A DNA stretch of 38,880 nucleotides from Candidatus Martarchaeota archaeon (lineage in GTDB: Archaea; Micrarchaeota; Micrarchaeia; Micrarchaeales; CABMGC01): positions 1-38,880 of the forward strand of contig JAMCYP010000025.1 of assembly GCA_023476545.1 (NCBI GenBank), read 5' to 3'. The position numbers and the translations under genes were made by a program. Position 1 is the first letter of the stretch. Every line of letters starts with the position of its first letter. Positions 9,356 to 18,948 of the stretch are shown here, in pieces. The notes under the pieces are model-generated. The model did no database searches. It saw only the letters and a list, made by a program, of their open reading frames with translations, and had not been told where the DNA came from.

Positions 9356-11053
9356 ATGTATATTCTTGGTTTGTGGGATGGGCACGACGCAGGAGCAGCG
9401 CTGCTCGAGGACGACAAGGTAGTATTCGCATCTAACGAGGAACGCTACACGAAGCGCAAGCTTGAGATAAAGTTCCCACATAACTCGATAATAGCGGCGC
9501 TCTCCTACGCTGACATAAAGCCGGCCGACGTAGAGGTCGTGGCGTTCCCCACGGTAGAGTTCGCAAAGACGCTCTCGCGCGTCTTCCCGTACCAGCAGGA
9601 GGCGTACTACAAGTTCCGAAGGAGGAAGATGCTCAAGCCCAGGAACGAGACGATGATGCACTACCTGAAGTACACGATGACCAGCGTGGGCGTGCTGCCA
9701 TCATTCGCCGAGATAAGCAAGGCTGTCGTCTCCGGCCACCTGAAGAACATGGGGTTCGACAGCTTCAAGCTTCATGCGGTTGACCACCATGCCTCGCATG
9801 CGGCCACAGCCGCGTTCACATCAGGCTTCGACCGCGCGCTGGTGATCACTCTGGACGGGCTCGGCGACGGCCTCTGCGGCAGCATAAGCACGCTGGAGAA
9901 GGGAAAGCTGGAGAGAAAGAAGGCAATAAGCGCAAGGCATTCTATCGGCGTGTTCTACGAGCAGGTCACAAACATAGTCGGCATGAGGGAGTTGGAGGAC
10001 GAGGGCAAGGTGATGGCCATGGCCTGCTACTCATACCCGTTCCCATTTGAGGACAACAGGTTCAAGGACTTCTTCTCGGTCAAGGGAACTGACATAACTG
10101 CCAGGTACTCACCGATCAAGCAGTACGACATGCTCAGCAGGATGGCGTGGTCGATGCCAAGGGAGCAGGTTGCGTACATGGCCCAGCAGCTGTTGGAGCA
10201 CGTGCTTACCGAGTTTGTCGGGAATGCCATAGACGAGTACGGGATAGGCAATGTTGCGATGGCCGGCGGGCTCTTCTCCAACGTCAAGGCAAACATGCAG
10301 GTCAGGAACCTGAGCGCATTGAAGAAGTGGTACATCTTTCCGCACATGGGCGACGGCGGCACCGCGATGGGAGCCGCGATGCGGGTGAACTACCAGCTCA
10401 ACGGCATCTCGAAGTACAGCTTCCCGAACGCCTACCTCGGAGACAGCTTCACCGGCGATTACATCGAGAGCGCGCTGAAGAAGGAGAAGGGCATAAGGTA
10501 CGAGGAGGAGAAGGACAAGGGCGGCCACGCGGCCGACCTGATAGGCAGGGACGACTACGTCTTCTGGTTCCAGGGGAGGATGGAGTTCGGGCCTAGGGCG
10601 CTGGGCAATAGGAGCATACTCGCAAAGGCCGACTCCGAGAGCGTGAAGGACAAGCTCAACCTATACGTGAAGCAGCGCGAATGGTACCAGCCGTTCTGCC
10701 CGTCGATGCTCGAGAGTGAGGCCAAACGCCTGTTCGATCAGGTCAAGGGCACGGACAGGTTCATGACCATGGCCTACAAGGTAAAGGACGGGAAACGCGA
10801 CGTGATGAAATCGGTCATGCACACCGACAACACTGCCCGGCCGCAGATGGTAGGAGACGAGAACAAGAACTACAGGAAGCTGCTAGAAAGCGTTAGGAAG
10901 AAGATGGGGCACGGGGTGGTGCTGAACACGAGCTTCAACATACACGGCATGCCCATAGTCATGAGCCCGGAGGATGCACTGCTCACCATGAAGAAGACTA
11001 AGACGAAACACATGTTCATAGGAAACTTCTACGTTGAGAACAGAGGTGCATGA
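9356..11053 (+). CDS. NodU/CmcH/TobZ-family carbamoyltransferase
   Basis: MYILGLWDGHDAGAALLEDDKVVFASNEERYTKRK, HHASHAATAAFTSGF, LVITLDGLGDG, FQGRMEFGPRALGNRSILA. Confidence 0.9.
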   Translation: MYILGLWDGHDAGAALLEDDKVVFASNEERYTKRKLEIKFPHNSIIAALSYADIKPADVEVVAFPTVEFAKTLSRVFPYQQEAYYKFRRRKMLKPRNETMMHYLKYTMTSVGVLPSFAEISKAVVSGHLKNMGFDSFKLHAVDHHASHAATAAFTSGFDRALVITLDGLGDGLCGSISTLEKGKLERKKAISARHSIGVFYEQVTNIVGMRELEDEGKVMAMACYSYPFPFEDNRFKDFFSVKGTDITARYSPIKQYDMLSRMAWSMPREQVAYMAQQLLEHVLTEFVGNAIDEYGIGNVAMAGGLFSNVKANMQVRNLSALKKWYIFPHMGDGGTAMGAAMRVNYQLNGISKYSFPNAYLGDSFTGDYIESALKKEKGIRYEEEKDKGGHAADLIGRDDYVFWFQGRMEFGPRALGNRSILAKADSESVKDKLNLYVKQREWYQPFCPSMLESEAKRLFDQVKGTDRFMTMAYKVKDGKRDVMKSVMHTDNTARPQMVGDENKNYRKLLESVRKKMGHGVVLNTSFNIHGMPIVMSPEDALLTMKKTKTKHMFIGNFYVENRGA

Positions 11054-12785
11054 CCTGTTGCTTGGCTACGCGATAACCGGCGCGGTATACGCTTCGTTCC
11101 TGCTACTGCTCGCCTGCGTATACATGGCGAGGAAGGACATCAGCGGGCTGCTCAGGAGAGGCATCGACAGATACTCGCTTGCCATACTCGCCGCGGTCAT
11201 CGCCTTCTTCCTCATCTTCGCGCTGGTATACGTAAGCCCGGTGGAGCAGCTCTACTTCGACGAGAACATCTACCAGGGAATAGCGATCAACATACTGCAT
11301 AATGGCAACGCGCTCTGGTGCCAGTTCGGCACAGGACACCTTACCAGCTGTAGCGCAAACGCCCTGTACCACGACCCCGTAGGGTGGTCCGCGTTCCTGG
11401 CCATCGCGTTCGCTATATTCGGGATAGGGATACAGACCGCTTACGCGCTAGAACTCCTCTGCGGCGTTCTCTCAATCCTCTTCATCTTCCTGCTTGCCAG
11501 CGTAATGTGGGAACGCAGGGGCTTCGCCGCGGTTGCCGCGCTCGCCATGTCTGTCATGCCCGGCCTCTTCATATGGTCCAGGACACAGGCAGACTTCGAC
11601 CTGCCTTTCATGATGCTCGCAATTCTGACCTTCTTCTTCTTCATGGTGTTCGTAAGGAAGAAGGGCATCTACACGCTTGGAGCTTTCGCGTTCTCGCTTT
11701 CTCTCACCGCGTACATGAGGATAGAGGCGATACTCCTTGTGCCGCTATTCGCGCTGCTTCTGGTTCTCTTCGGAGAGCAGGGTGTAAAGCGGGTTTTGCG
11801 GGAGCGACTCTCGATGATCAAGCAGGTCATGCTTGACAACACCAAGGTTCTTCTTCTGCTGCTCGCGTTCATACTCCTGCTCCTGCCGCAGGTCTACTAC
11901 GTTGCTGTGCAGGCGCAACAGCCGTCATACGGGCAGCCCAGTTCGCAGGCGGTGGTCTCGCTATCGAACTTCATGAGCAACATAGGCACGAACTCCAGGT
12001 TCCTGGTAGGCCTGATAAACGGCAGCTTATACTATCCCGCCGCCTTCCACTATGCGATCTTCCCCCTCGCGCTTGTCGGGGTGGCGGTGCTTCTTCTGCG
12101 CAGAAAGCTGGTCAACAGGTTCGGCACACTGCTCATGCTGGGCCTTTGGTTCTTGGCGTACTTCCTCTTCTACACCGCATTCTACGCGGGCTCGGTGACA
12201 TACGGGGTGGACTCGCGGTTCATGCTGCAGATCCTTCCTCCCCTTTGCCTCCTGGCCGCGTACGCGCTTATAGGAATAGGCGATGCCGCAGCCATGGCGA
12301 TGAGCAGATTTAGGAAGAATGCGAGGATTAGGGAAGGAAACGGCGCGGCCTTCTATGCTGTGCTGACGGTAGCATCGATAGTTCTGCTCGTACTGCCTTT
12401 CGCCTTCCTCGCTCCGACAGTAGCTCTGCCGCCAAGCGAGATGCCGCAGCAGGCAGTGATACTCAACGCGATGAACACGTTCTACAATAGTTACAACGCC
12501 GTGCCTGCCAACTGCCTGGTCTTCTCGTTCACTCCTGACATATGGTACGAAGTGAACAGGAGCTCGGCCCAGATAGGCTACCTGATGGCGTCAAACCAGA
12601 CGATACACGACGAGATAAGCAGCTACAGCTGCCTTGTGCTTGATTACGGGTACTGGTGCGTCGTGCCGCCATACCATAGCACTACCTGCGCGTATGCGCT
12701 GAACCACTTCAAGCTGGAGAATCTCACTCCCGTCTCGCCCAACAACACAGGAGTCGCGTTCTACAGGATACTGAACTACAGCTAG
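11034..12785 (+). CDS. GT39/ArnT-like polyprenyl-phosphate-sugar glycosyltransferase, integral membrane
   Basis: 583 aa polytopic; LYFDENIYQGIAINILHNG acidic loop motif and WSRTQADFDLPFMMLAI are typical of PMT/ArnT enzymes. Overlaps the upstream carbamoyltransferase. Confidence 0.7.
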   Translation: MRTEVHDLLLGYAITGAVYASFLLLLACVYMARKDISGLLRRGIDRYSLAILAAVIAFFLIFALVYVSPVEQLYFDENIYQGIAINILHNGNALWCQFGTGHLTSCSANALYHDPVGWSAFLAIAFAIFGIGIQTAYALELLCGVLSILFIFLLASVMWERRGFAAVAALAMSVMPGLFIWSRTQADFDLPFMMLAILTFFFFMVFVRKKGIYTLGAFAFSLSLTAYMRIEAILLVPLFALLLVLFGEQGVKRVLRERLSMIKQVMLDNTKVLLLLLAFILLLLPQVYYVAVQAQQPSYGQPSSQAVVSLSNFMSNIGTNSRFLVGLINGSLYYPAAFHYAIFPLALVGVAVLLLRRKLVNRFGTLLMLGLWFLAYFLFYTAFYAGSVTYGVDSRFMLQILPPLCLLAAYALIGIGDAAAMAMSRFRKNARIREGNGAAFYAVLTVASIVLLVLPFAFLAPTVALPPSEMPQQAVILNAMNTFYNSYNAVPANCLVFSFTPDIWYEVNRSSAQIGYLMASNQTIHDEISSYSCLVLDYGYWCVVPPYHSTTCAYALNHFKLENLTPVSPNNTGVAFYRILNYS

Positions 12786-13597
12786 GCTTTTGGCCTTCTG
12801 CTCCTTCTCCACACCGACAGCAGTATCAGGGCCAGCACCGCAACTATTGCAGCCCCTGCGGCGTAAAAGAGAATAGGGCCCGCGAGCGCTCCTGGCGGAG
12901 CGATTACTACCGTAAACGGATCCATCGAGGTGTAGGAGAGATTGTCTAGAGAGTAAGTGGCGAATGCGGCAGACCCGAAAGACGCCTGGGAAGAGTAGCC
13001 AGGAGGTGTGACAACGAAGGTGACGTTCTGCACTGCATATGGCGCAAGATCCACATGATAGCTATCCTGGTCGGCATACGTGAATGACGGGGGAAGCGCG
13101 AGCAAGACGTTTGCAACCACTGGCTGTGAGCCTTCGTTGAACGCGCCAACCCTTATCGCGAATGTTCCGTTGCTGAGCGGGGTGACATTAGAAGATATCA
13201 GCACCTTTGAGACCGTGGTGTTTCCGAACGGTATGACGCACGGGAATGTGGCTGTGAAGACTGACGTTCCCTGCTGGTAGGCGAGCAGCATGTACGCCGG
13301 ATGCTCTCCCCTCTCAGTGATGTTGGTGAAGTTGAGAGCAAATGTCACGTTAGAGAGGGGCCCAAGAAGGTTTGCCGTATATGCGCCTACCACTGATTGG
13401 CTGCCTTGTATCACAGGGGTGAGCACAAGGCTGTATGCCGAATCGTTCCCGCTGTTGGACAGGGAGAATGCTATCGAGTTGCTGCTTACATTGCGCACCA
13501 AGCATTCGCCGTTCAGCGTCACGGTCCCCGCAGAAGCCAACCCTGAAATCGCGAGCAAAAGAAATACGCATATTGCCGTTCTACTCATTGGCGCCAC
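12782..13597 (-). CDS. Exported membrane-anchored surface protein (CARDB/Ig-like)
   Basis: Signal peptide MSRTAICVFLLLAISGLASAG, repetitive beta-rich Asn/Ser-rich region, C-terminal TM (LFYAAGAAIVAVLALILLSVWRRSRRPKA). Confidence 0.6.
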   Translation of the reverse strand: MAPMSRTAICVFLLLAISGLASAGTVTLNGECLVRNVSSNSIAFSLSNSGNDSAYSLVLTPVIQGSQSVVGAYTANLLGPLSNVTFALNFTNITERGEHPAYMLLAYQQGTSVFTATFPCVIPFGNTTVSKVLISSNVTPLSNGTFAIRVGAFNEGSQPVVANVLLALPPSFTYADQDSYHVDLAPYAVQNVTFVVTPPGYSSQASFGSAAFATYSLDNLSYTSMDPFTVVIAPPGALAGPILFYAAGAAIVAVLALILLSVWRRSRRPKA

Positions 13598-14489
13598 CTT
13601 TCAGCAAGAAAGATCCGAGAGTTAAGTATATTAGCTTTGCAGCGAGGAAATCGGGAGCGTGCATGTAAGGTATGGGGCATAGCTCGACGAAGTCTGCGCC
13701 GACGAGGATCTTCTCCTTCCCTATTCCCTTCATCAGCTTCACAACCTCGGCAAACCTCATGCCGTTAGGCTCTGGCGTGCCCACGCTGGGCATCTCTGAA
13801 GGGTCAAGCACGTCGAAGTCGAAGGTGAGGTAGACGCTCTCTCCTGTAGAGCTGTTTATCTTTCTTATAACCTCATCTGTTCCCATCTCCTGAACGTCAT
13901 CCATCAGAAGCGTCTTCTTCCTATCCATCTTCTTCGCGTAGTCCGCGTCTATGCTCCTAAGCCCTACCTGGAATACTTCAGGGAACAGCTCCCTGGCCCG
14001 GCTCATCACCGTGGCGTGCATGTACCTGGCGCCGAAGAGCTCGTCGCGCGTGTCCGAGTGCGCGTCGAAGTGGATTATGCTTACGTCCTGCTTCTTCTCC
14101 TTCAGCGCCTGCAGCGCGCCCAGAGTTATGGTGTGCTCTCCGCCCAGCATGAGCGGCAGCTTGCCGTCGTCAAGCAGTATGCCCACCTCCCTCTTTATGT
14201 TTGCGACCATCTTCTCCGGAGAGCTCAGGTCAGGGGCCATGGACGGGAGTGTGTATATGCCAAGCTTGCTCGGGTCGCCGCCTATCTCATAGCTGTAGAG
14301 CTCGATGTTCCTGCTGGCGCTGATTATCGCATCAGGACCCTCCCTAGTGCCCGCCTTGTATGTCACTGTTGAGTCGTAGGGAACGGGCAGGACAACAACC
14401 CTGGCATTGTCGTAGCTCTGGTCTTCGAGCCCAAAAAGGTTGTGTTCTGGCAGCGCGTGTAGCGGCAGCTTGTCCGGCATAGCTGGCAC
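13581..14489 (-). CDS. speB: Agmatinase/arginase-family ureohydrolase
   Basis: Motifs LMLGGEHTITLGAL, IIHFDAHSDTRDELFG, VYLTFDFDVLDPSEMPSVGTPEPNG. Confidence 0.9.
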   Translation of the reverse strand: MPAMPDKLPLHALPEHNLFGLEDQSYDNARVVVLPVPYDSTVTYKAGTREGPDAIISASRNIELYSYEIGGDPSKLGIYTLPSMAPDLSSPEKMVANIKREVGILLDDGKLPLMLGGEHTITLGALQALKEKKQDVSIIHFDAHSDTRDELFGARYMHATVMSRARELFPEVFQVGLRSIDADYAKKMDRKKTLLMDDVQEMGTDEVIRKINSSTGESVYLTFDFDVLDPSEMPSVGTPEPNGMRFAEVVKLMKGIGKEKILVGADFVELCPIPYMHAPDFLAAKLIYLTLGSFLLKGGANE

Positions 14490-14554
14490 TTTGTGTCGTT
14501 AGAATTATCACTAGTCTATCAGATTAGTTATTTATTATACTTTGTCTGGGAAGT

Positions 14555-15421
14555 ATGCGCATGGGCAGGATATCAGCGCTGCTGAGGCTCACCAGGATAG
14601 AGCACAGCGCAATGCTGGTTGTGGCTGTGATCGCAGCAGAGCTGCTGTCGGGAGGTCTTCCGGGAACATACATCCTGCTGCTAAGCGTGCTAACGCCCAT
14701 ATTCATAAGCATGGCATCATTCGCGATAAACGACTACTTCGACATAGAGGTGGACAGGCTGAACTCGAAGAGCAGGCCTCTTGTGACAGGAGAACTGAAG
14801 CCTAGGGACGCGGTCTATGCATCCGCAGCGTGCTTTGCGATTGGGATCGCGGCCGCTGCGCTGATAAACACGGCGGCGCTTGCTATAACCGTGGTTTTCG
14901 CCGGGCTGGCCTTCCTGTACAGCTACAAGCTCAAGGAGATATTCCTGCTCGGAAACGTATACATCGCGCTGAGCATGGTCATCCCATTCATATTCGGCAA
15001 CTACGTGGTAAGCAACAGCATCGCCTGGAGCGTTCTCCTGATAAGCCTTATGGTCTTCCTGAGCGGCCTTGCCAGGGAGGTACACGGTACGATACGCGAC
15101 TACGGAGGCGACACGAAGGCAAGGAAGGTGAGAACCCTGCCACGCGTGATGGGAATGCAGGGAGCCGCGGCTGCTGCGCTGGTGCTGTACGTTGCTGCGA
15201 TAGCGATAAGCGCCTACCTTTTCGCGTACGTGAGCCCATTCAAGCTAAATCTGGTATATGGAGCGCCGATCCTGGTCAGCGATCTGCTCCTCCTTTATGT
15301 CGGCATAGGATACGTTTCTGTGGCTAAGCAGAAGTTCTACGAGAAGACCAGGAACCTGTCGCTGATCTCCATGGGTCTCGCGCTGGTCACTATAGCTGTG
15401 TCTGCGATTGCGTATATTTGA
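14555..15421 (+). CDS. ubiA: UbiA-family prenyltransferase (possibly digeranylgeranylglyceryl phosphate synthase-like)
   Basis: NDYFDIEVDRLNSKSRPLVTGEL (first Asp-rich motif), REVHGTIRDYGGDTKARKVRTLP (second), polytopic. Confidence 0.88.
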   Translation: MRMGRISALLRLTRIEHSAMLVVAVIAAELLSGGLPGTYILLLSVLTPIFISMASFAINDYFDIEVDRLNSKSRPLVTGELKPRDAVYASAACFAIGIAAAALINTAALAITVVFAGLAFLYSYKLKEIFLLGNVYIALSMVIPFIFGNYVVSNSIAWSVLLISLMVFLSGLAREVHGTIRDYGGDTKARKVRTLPRVMGMQGAAAAALVLYVAAIAISAYLFAYVSPFKLNLVYGAPILVSDLLLLYVGIGYVSVAKQKFYEKTRNLSLISMGLALVTIAVSAIAYI

Positions 15422-15842
15422 AGACCTTGCGCAGCCTGGCCACCTCCTTCTTTACGTCGCTTGCGTAACCGCTCCTGTCGTTGTTTAGCGTGTGGTAGAA
15501 CTCGATGAGCTTGCCATGCAGCGGGTCGCTGGCGCTCCTCGGCACTATGTGGAGGTGCAGATGGTTTATCGCCATGCCAGCGTGCTCTCCCGCATTTATC
15601 GAGAGGTTGTACGAATCGGCATCGAACGCCTTCAGCAGCTTTGGAATCACGATGGAGAGAGTCTCCTTGAGTGAGAGGAGCTCTTCGGCTGAGAGGTCGG
15701 TTATGCGCTCTGCGTGTCTCTTGGGTATTATGAGGGAGTGGCCGCGGATTATAGGATATATGTTGTACGCGGCCAGGAACTGCGGGGTCTCGAAGAATGT
15801 GGTCTCGTATATCTTCGGGGTACAGAAGACGTCGGCTTTCAT
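15390..15842 (-). CDS. HIT-family hydrolase
   Basis: HSLIIPKRHAERITDLS ... NAGEHAGMAINHLHLHIVPR (HxHxH triad). Confidence 0.9.
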   Translation of the reverse strand: MKADVFCTPKIYETTFFETPQFLAAYNIYPIIRGHSLIIPKRHAERITDLSAEELLSLKETLSIVIPKLLKAFDADSYNLSINAGEHAGMAINHLHLHIVPRSASDPLHGKLIEFYHTLNNDRSGYASDVKKEVARLRKVFKYTQSQTQL

Positions 15843-17609
15843 CTACTGCCTTCTCCTTGCCCTTGATTTCGGGGCGTGCTGGAGTATGTGGAAGAGAAGC
15901 ACCACAAGCACGGCAAGGAGCAGTGCCGCGTTGATGAGAAGCAGCGAGTATATCTGGGAGACGTTCTGCTCTATCCCGCTGACCTCCTGCGCGATTCCGG
16001 CACCGGTCTGGTTGGAGGAGACGAACGACGACGAGATTACCTTGTTGTCAGCCGCGATGCCCGCAGCGAGGAGGGAGGTGGAGTACGCCTCTGCCGCGTT
16101 GCCCGTCTCGTTGGCGCCGCTGGTCGCGAGCGACTGCCTGAAGTAGAACTCGGACTGGGAGGCAAACTGTGAAGGCCAAGTACCTACGCTCGAGTTTGCT
16201 ATGTTTGCCAGCGTCCTCGAGTAGAGCTGGGAGGTGCTCAGGTTAGGCACGGGCAGGTCGAACGTCGTGGCGTATGTTGCTGAGTAGAGCGCTACCGCGT
16301 AGTCGCCGTTGCCGTATGCCTGCTGGGCAGTCTGGAGGTACATTCCGTTTCCGGAGGATCTGGCTTTGTTTATCGCCATAGAGGCAGCGCTGGCCAGGCT
16401 GGGTGACTCTTGGACGTAGTTGCCTCCCATCTCCGACGCCGCGGTGTATAGCTGGGAGGACGCCTCGCACCAGCCGAGCGCGGACGCGGCGGTGTATATG
16501 CTCTGGATTAGGCCGTCGGTGCTCTGCTCGCCATTCAGCTGCTGTTGTGCGGCGTTCAGCGTGTAGTTTGCCCAATACTGCCTCAGCTTCCCCCCGATCA
16601 CGAACTCGTAGTTCTGGTCTGTGAGGGGCGGAGGCGAGACTGAGGAGCAGTAAGAGGATATGCCAGACAGCAGGTCTGCCGCGCCGTTACTCGTGTAGTT
16701 ATGCGAGTTAGCAAGAGTGAACGCGGTTATGAAGTTCAGGAAAGCGAAGTCGGCCGCGGTGTAGAGGTAGCCGTGGGAAGCCAAAGTATCGTAGTTGGCA
16801 AGGTTGGAGTCGAGCTGATTTGCAGCCGCGCTGAAGTTGCTCCCGAGCGAGGAAACGGTGTTTGATGTGTAGTTGAGCGTGAAGTTTATGAGCTGATCGA
16901 ATGCGCTGATGTTGCACTCGGTGCACGTTATGTTGGATGCCCCTGCCGCATTGATATTGTATCCCTGGGTCAGGTTGATCGCAAGCTCAGAGGGCTGCTT
17001 GTTTCCGAACGCGTAGGGCAGCGCCTGGGAGACGTTGGTCACAGTCACCACAGGTATGCCGTTGTCCTGCTGCGATATATAGTAGAGAAGGTATTCGAAG
17101 GATGAGCTTGGGGCATAAGGCGCGAGTATGAATCGCATGCCGCCCGCCGCGGCCGCCTGGCTCTTGTCGGTGATTCCGCCTATCAGTCCCACTGATCCGT
17201 CACTCGCTATGGTACCTGTGGCGGTGAACCCCAGAGCGAGCTGCCTGTGCTGGAGCGCGGCGACGGCCAGCAGCGTGAATGCCAGGCCCGCGCTGGGGCC
17301 GGAGACATTGGCGCCGACGTCCTCTATGGTATAGTTGAAGGTATAGCTCTTCTCGTTGAGGCCGAGGAACGACGCCGCGTATGAAGCCGCGGTCTGCGCC
17401 GAGACAAGCGTATCAGCTGATACGTTGGCAGGGCCGTCGACCAGGACGCTGCCGCTTCCAGGGGTCACATTCAGCCTAACGACAGTGAGGCTGCCCACGT
17501 TCTGGTTGACAAGCACTGCAGGTATGTGCATCGTTGTGACATATGCGCTCGGGCTCGCGGCCAGCATGCTGAGCAGCAGTAGTGATAGTACGACTCTAAA
17601 ATCAGGCAT
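15843..17609 (-). CDS. Secreted/membrane-anchored S16 (Lon-like) serine protease without AAA+ domain
   Basis: Signal peptide VVLSLLLLSMLAASPSAY; catalytic Ser motif NVSGPSAGLAFTLLAVAAL; Lys motif IGGITDKSQAAAAGGMRFILAP; C-terminal TM LLLINAALLLAVLVVLLFHIL. Confidence 0.85.
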   Translation of the reverse strand: MPDFRVVLSLLLLSMLAASPSAYVTTMHIPAVLVNQNVGSLTVVRLNVTPGSGSVLVDGPANVSADTLVSAQTAASYAASFLGLNEKSYTFNYTIEDVGANVSGPSAGLAFTLLAVAALQHRQLALGFTATGTIASDGSVGLIGGITDKSQAAAAGGMRFILAPYAPSSSFEYLLYYISQQDNGIPVVTVTNVSQALPYAFGNKQPSELAINLTQGYNINAAGASNITCTECNISAFDQLINFTLNYTSNTVSSLGSNFSAAANQLDSNLANYDTLASHGYLYTAADFAFLNFITAFTLANSHNYTSNGAADLLSGISSYCSSVSPPPLTDQNYEFVIGGKLRQYWANYTLNAAQQQLNGEQSTDGLIQSIYTAASALGWCEASSQLYTAASEMGGNYVQESPSLASAASMAINKARSSGNGMYLQTAQQAYGNGDYAVALYSATYATTFDLPVPNLSTSQLYSRTLANIANSSVGTWPSQFASQSEFYFRQSLATSGANETGNAAEAYSTSLLAAGIAADNKVISSSFVSSNQTGAGIAQEVSGIEQNVSQIYSLLLINAALLLAVLVVLLFHILQHAPKSRARRRQ

Positions 17610-17648
17610 TAGTCTGCTTTAGGCTGATTAAGATTTAAATTGGTTGTG

Positions 17649-18944
17649 TCAGGCTTCGGTTATTGTTCTCTGGCCGTACGCCTTCGGCGCTGCCCCTTTT
17701 GCTTCCACGGCCTTCGTTATATCTATCACGCCGAACACCCCGTCGTAGCCCGGCTTTATGCTCACCCTGTCCTCCCTTATGTTCTCTATCGCCTCGGAGA
17801 GCTTGGAGTCAAGCTCCCTGATGTTGTCAACATTGGCGTTGAGCAGCACGTTCATCTCGGTGCCGAAGCGTTCGACCAACCTATTGTATGTTTCAGACAC
17901 GTGCTGCGTGTACATTCCCTTGCCGCTGACGGAAGCGATTATCTCGTTGAGCGGCACCGCGTGGACGAAGGGAACCGCTCCCTTGGGTTTGAACCCTTCA
18001 TCCCTGTCAGCCAGGTCGTTAACCCTGTGCAGCACCCCGAGCGTGAGTTTCTTCCGGCATACAGGGCAGATGTTGTTGTACCTTGCGGCCTCGCTTGGGC
18101 TGAGTGAGATGTTGCACCTCCTGTGGCCGTCGTAGTGGTACTTGCCCTCTTCAGGATAGAACTCTATGGTGCACTTTATCTTCTTGCTCTTCATCGCCGC
18201 CATCAGCGCGTCATAGGAGAGCTTCTTCTCATCGATCTCGAAGACTGTAGCCTCCCTGCCAAGCTTCGGCAACGAGTGCGCGTCGCCGCTGGAGATTATG
18301 GCGTACTTGTCCAGTTTGGAGAGCCGCCAGTTCATGGCAGGATCGCTGCTCAGCCCCGTCTCTATAGCGTATATGTGCTGCGCCTGATCTTCGTACGCCT
18401 CCTCTATCGAGTCAAACCCGGACATTGAACCGAAGGCGCCAAACCACGGGGTCCAGACGTGCGCGGGATATACGAAGCTCTTCGGATTTATCCCGTGAAC
18501 TATCTCCACCAGCTCCGCGGCGCTCATGCTCAGCTGCGGCCTGCCGTCTATCGAAAGGTTGCCGCGCTTCGATAGCGCCTCGTTTATCTGCGCTATGCTC
18601 TCCATGTCCGGCACCAGAAGTCCGTTGTGTATCTTCGCCGCCTTTCCAGACCTGTCAAAGAGGCTTGCGGTTTCGCCCTTGACCTTGGGGAAGATGGTGC
18701 AGATCTCTGCGCTTAGTATGAAATTGGTGCCTGTCTTGGACCCCTTGAGTCGGAAAAGCCCGTTGCCCTGCGGCTCCAGCGTCTTCTTCATGGCAGCGAA
18801 CCAGTCTGGATGCGTGAAGTCGGCGGTGCCCATCAGCCCTATGCCCTTCGTCTTGGCCGTGGCGTCCATGTTCTCGAGCGTGAGCTTGTCGCTGCAGGCT
18901 CCTGCGTACTTGGAATGCGTGTGCAGTTCTGATATCAGTTCCAA
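17649..18944 (-). CDS. endoQ: Endonuclease Q (EndoQ), PHP-domain DNA repair nuclease
   Basis: N-terminal ELHTHSKYAGACS, YPAHVWTPWFGAFG, ISSGDAHSLPKLGREATVFE, zinc-binding YNNICPVCRKKLTLGVLHRV. Confidence 0.85.
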   Translation of the reverse strand: MELISELHTHSKYAGACSDKLTLENMDATAKTKGIGLMGTADFTHPDWFAAMKKTLEPQGNGLFRLKGSKTGTNFILSAEICTIFPKVKGETASLFDRSGKAAKIHNGLLVPDMESIAQINEALSKRGNLSIDGRPQLSMSAAELVEIVHGINPKSFVYPAHVWTPWFGAFGSMSGFDSIEEAYEDQAQHIYAIETGLSSDPAMNWRLSKLDKYAIISSGDAHSLPKLGREATVFEIDEKKLSYDALMAAMKSKKIKCTIEFYPEEGKYHYDGHRRCNISLSPSEAARYNNICPVCRKKLTLGVLHRVNDLADRDEGFKPKGAVPFVHAVPLNEIIASVSGKGMYTQHVSETYNRLVERFGTEMNVLLNANVDNIRELDSKLSEAIENIREDRVSIKPGYDGVFGVIDITKAVEAKGAAPKAYGQRTITEA

Positions 18945-18948
18945 TACA

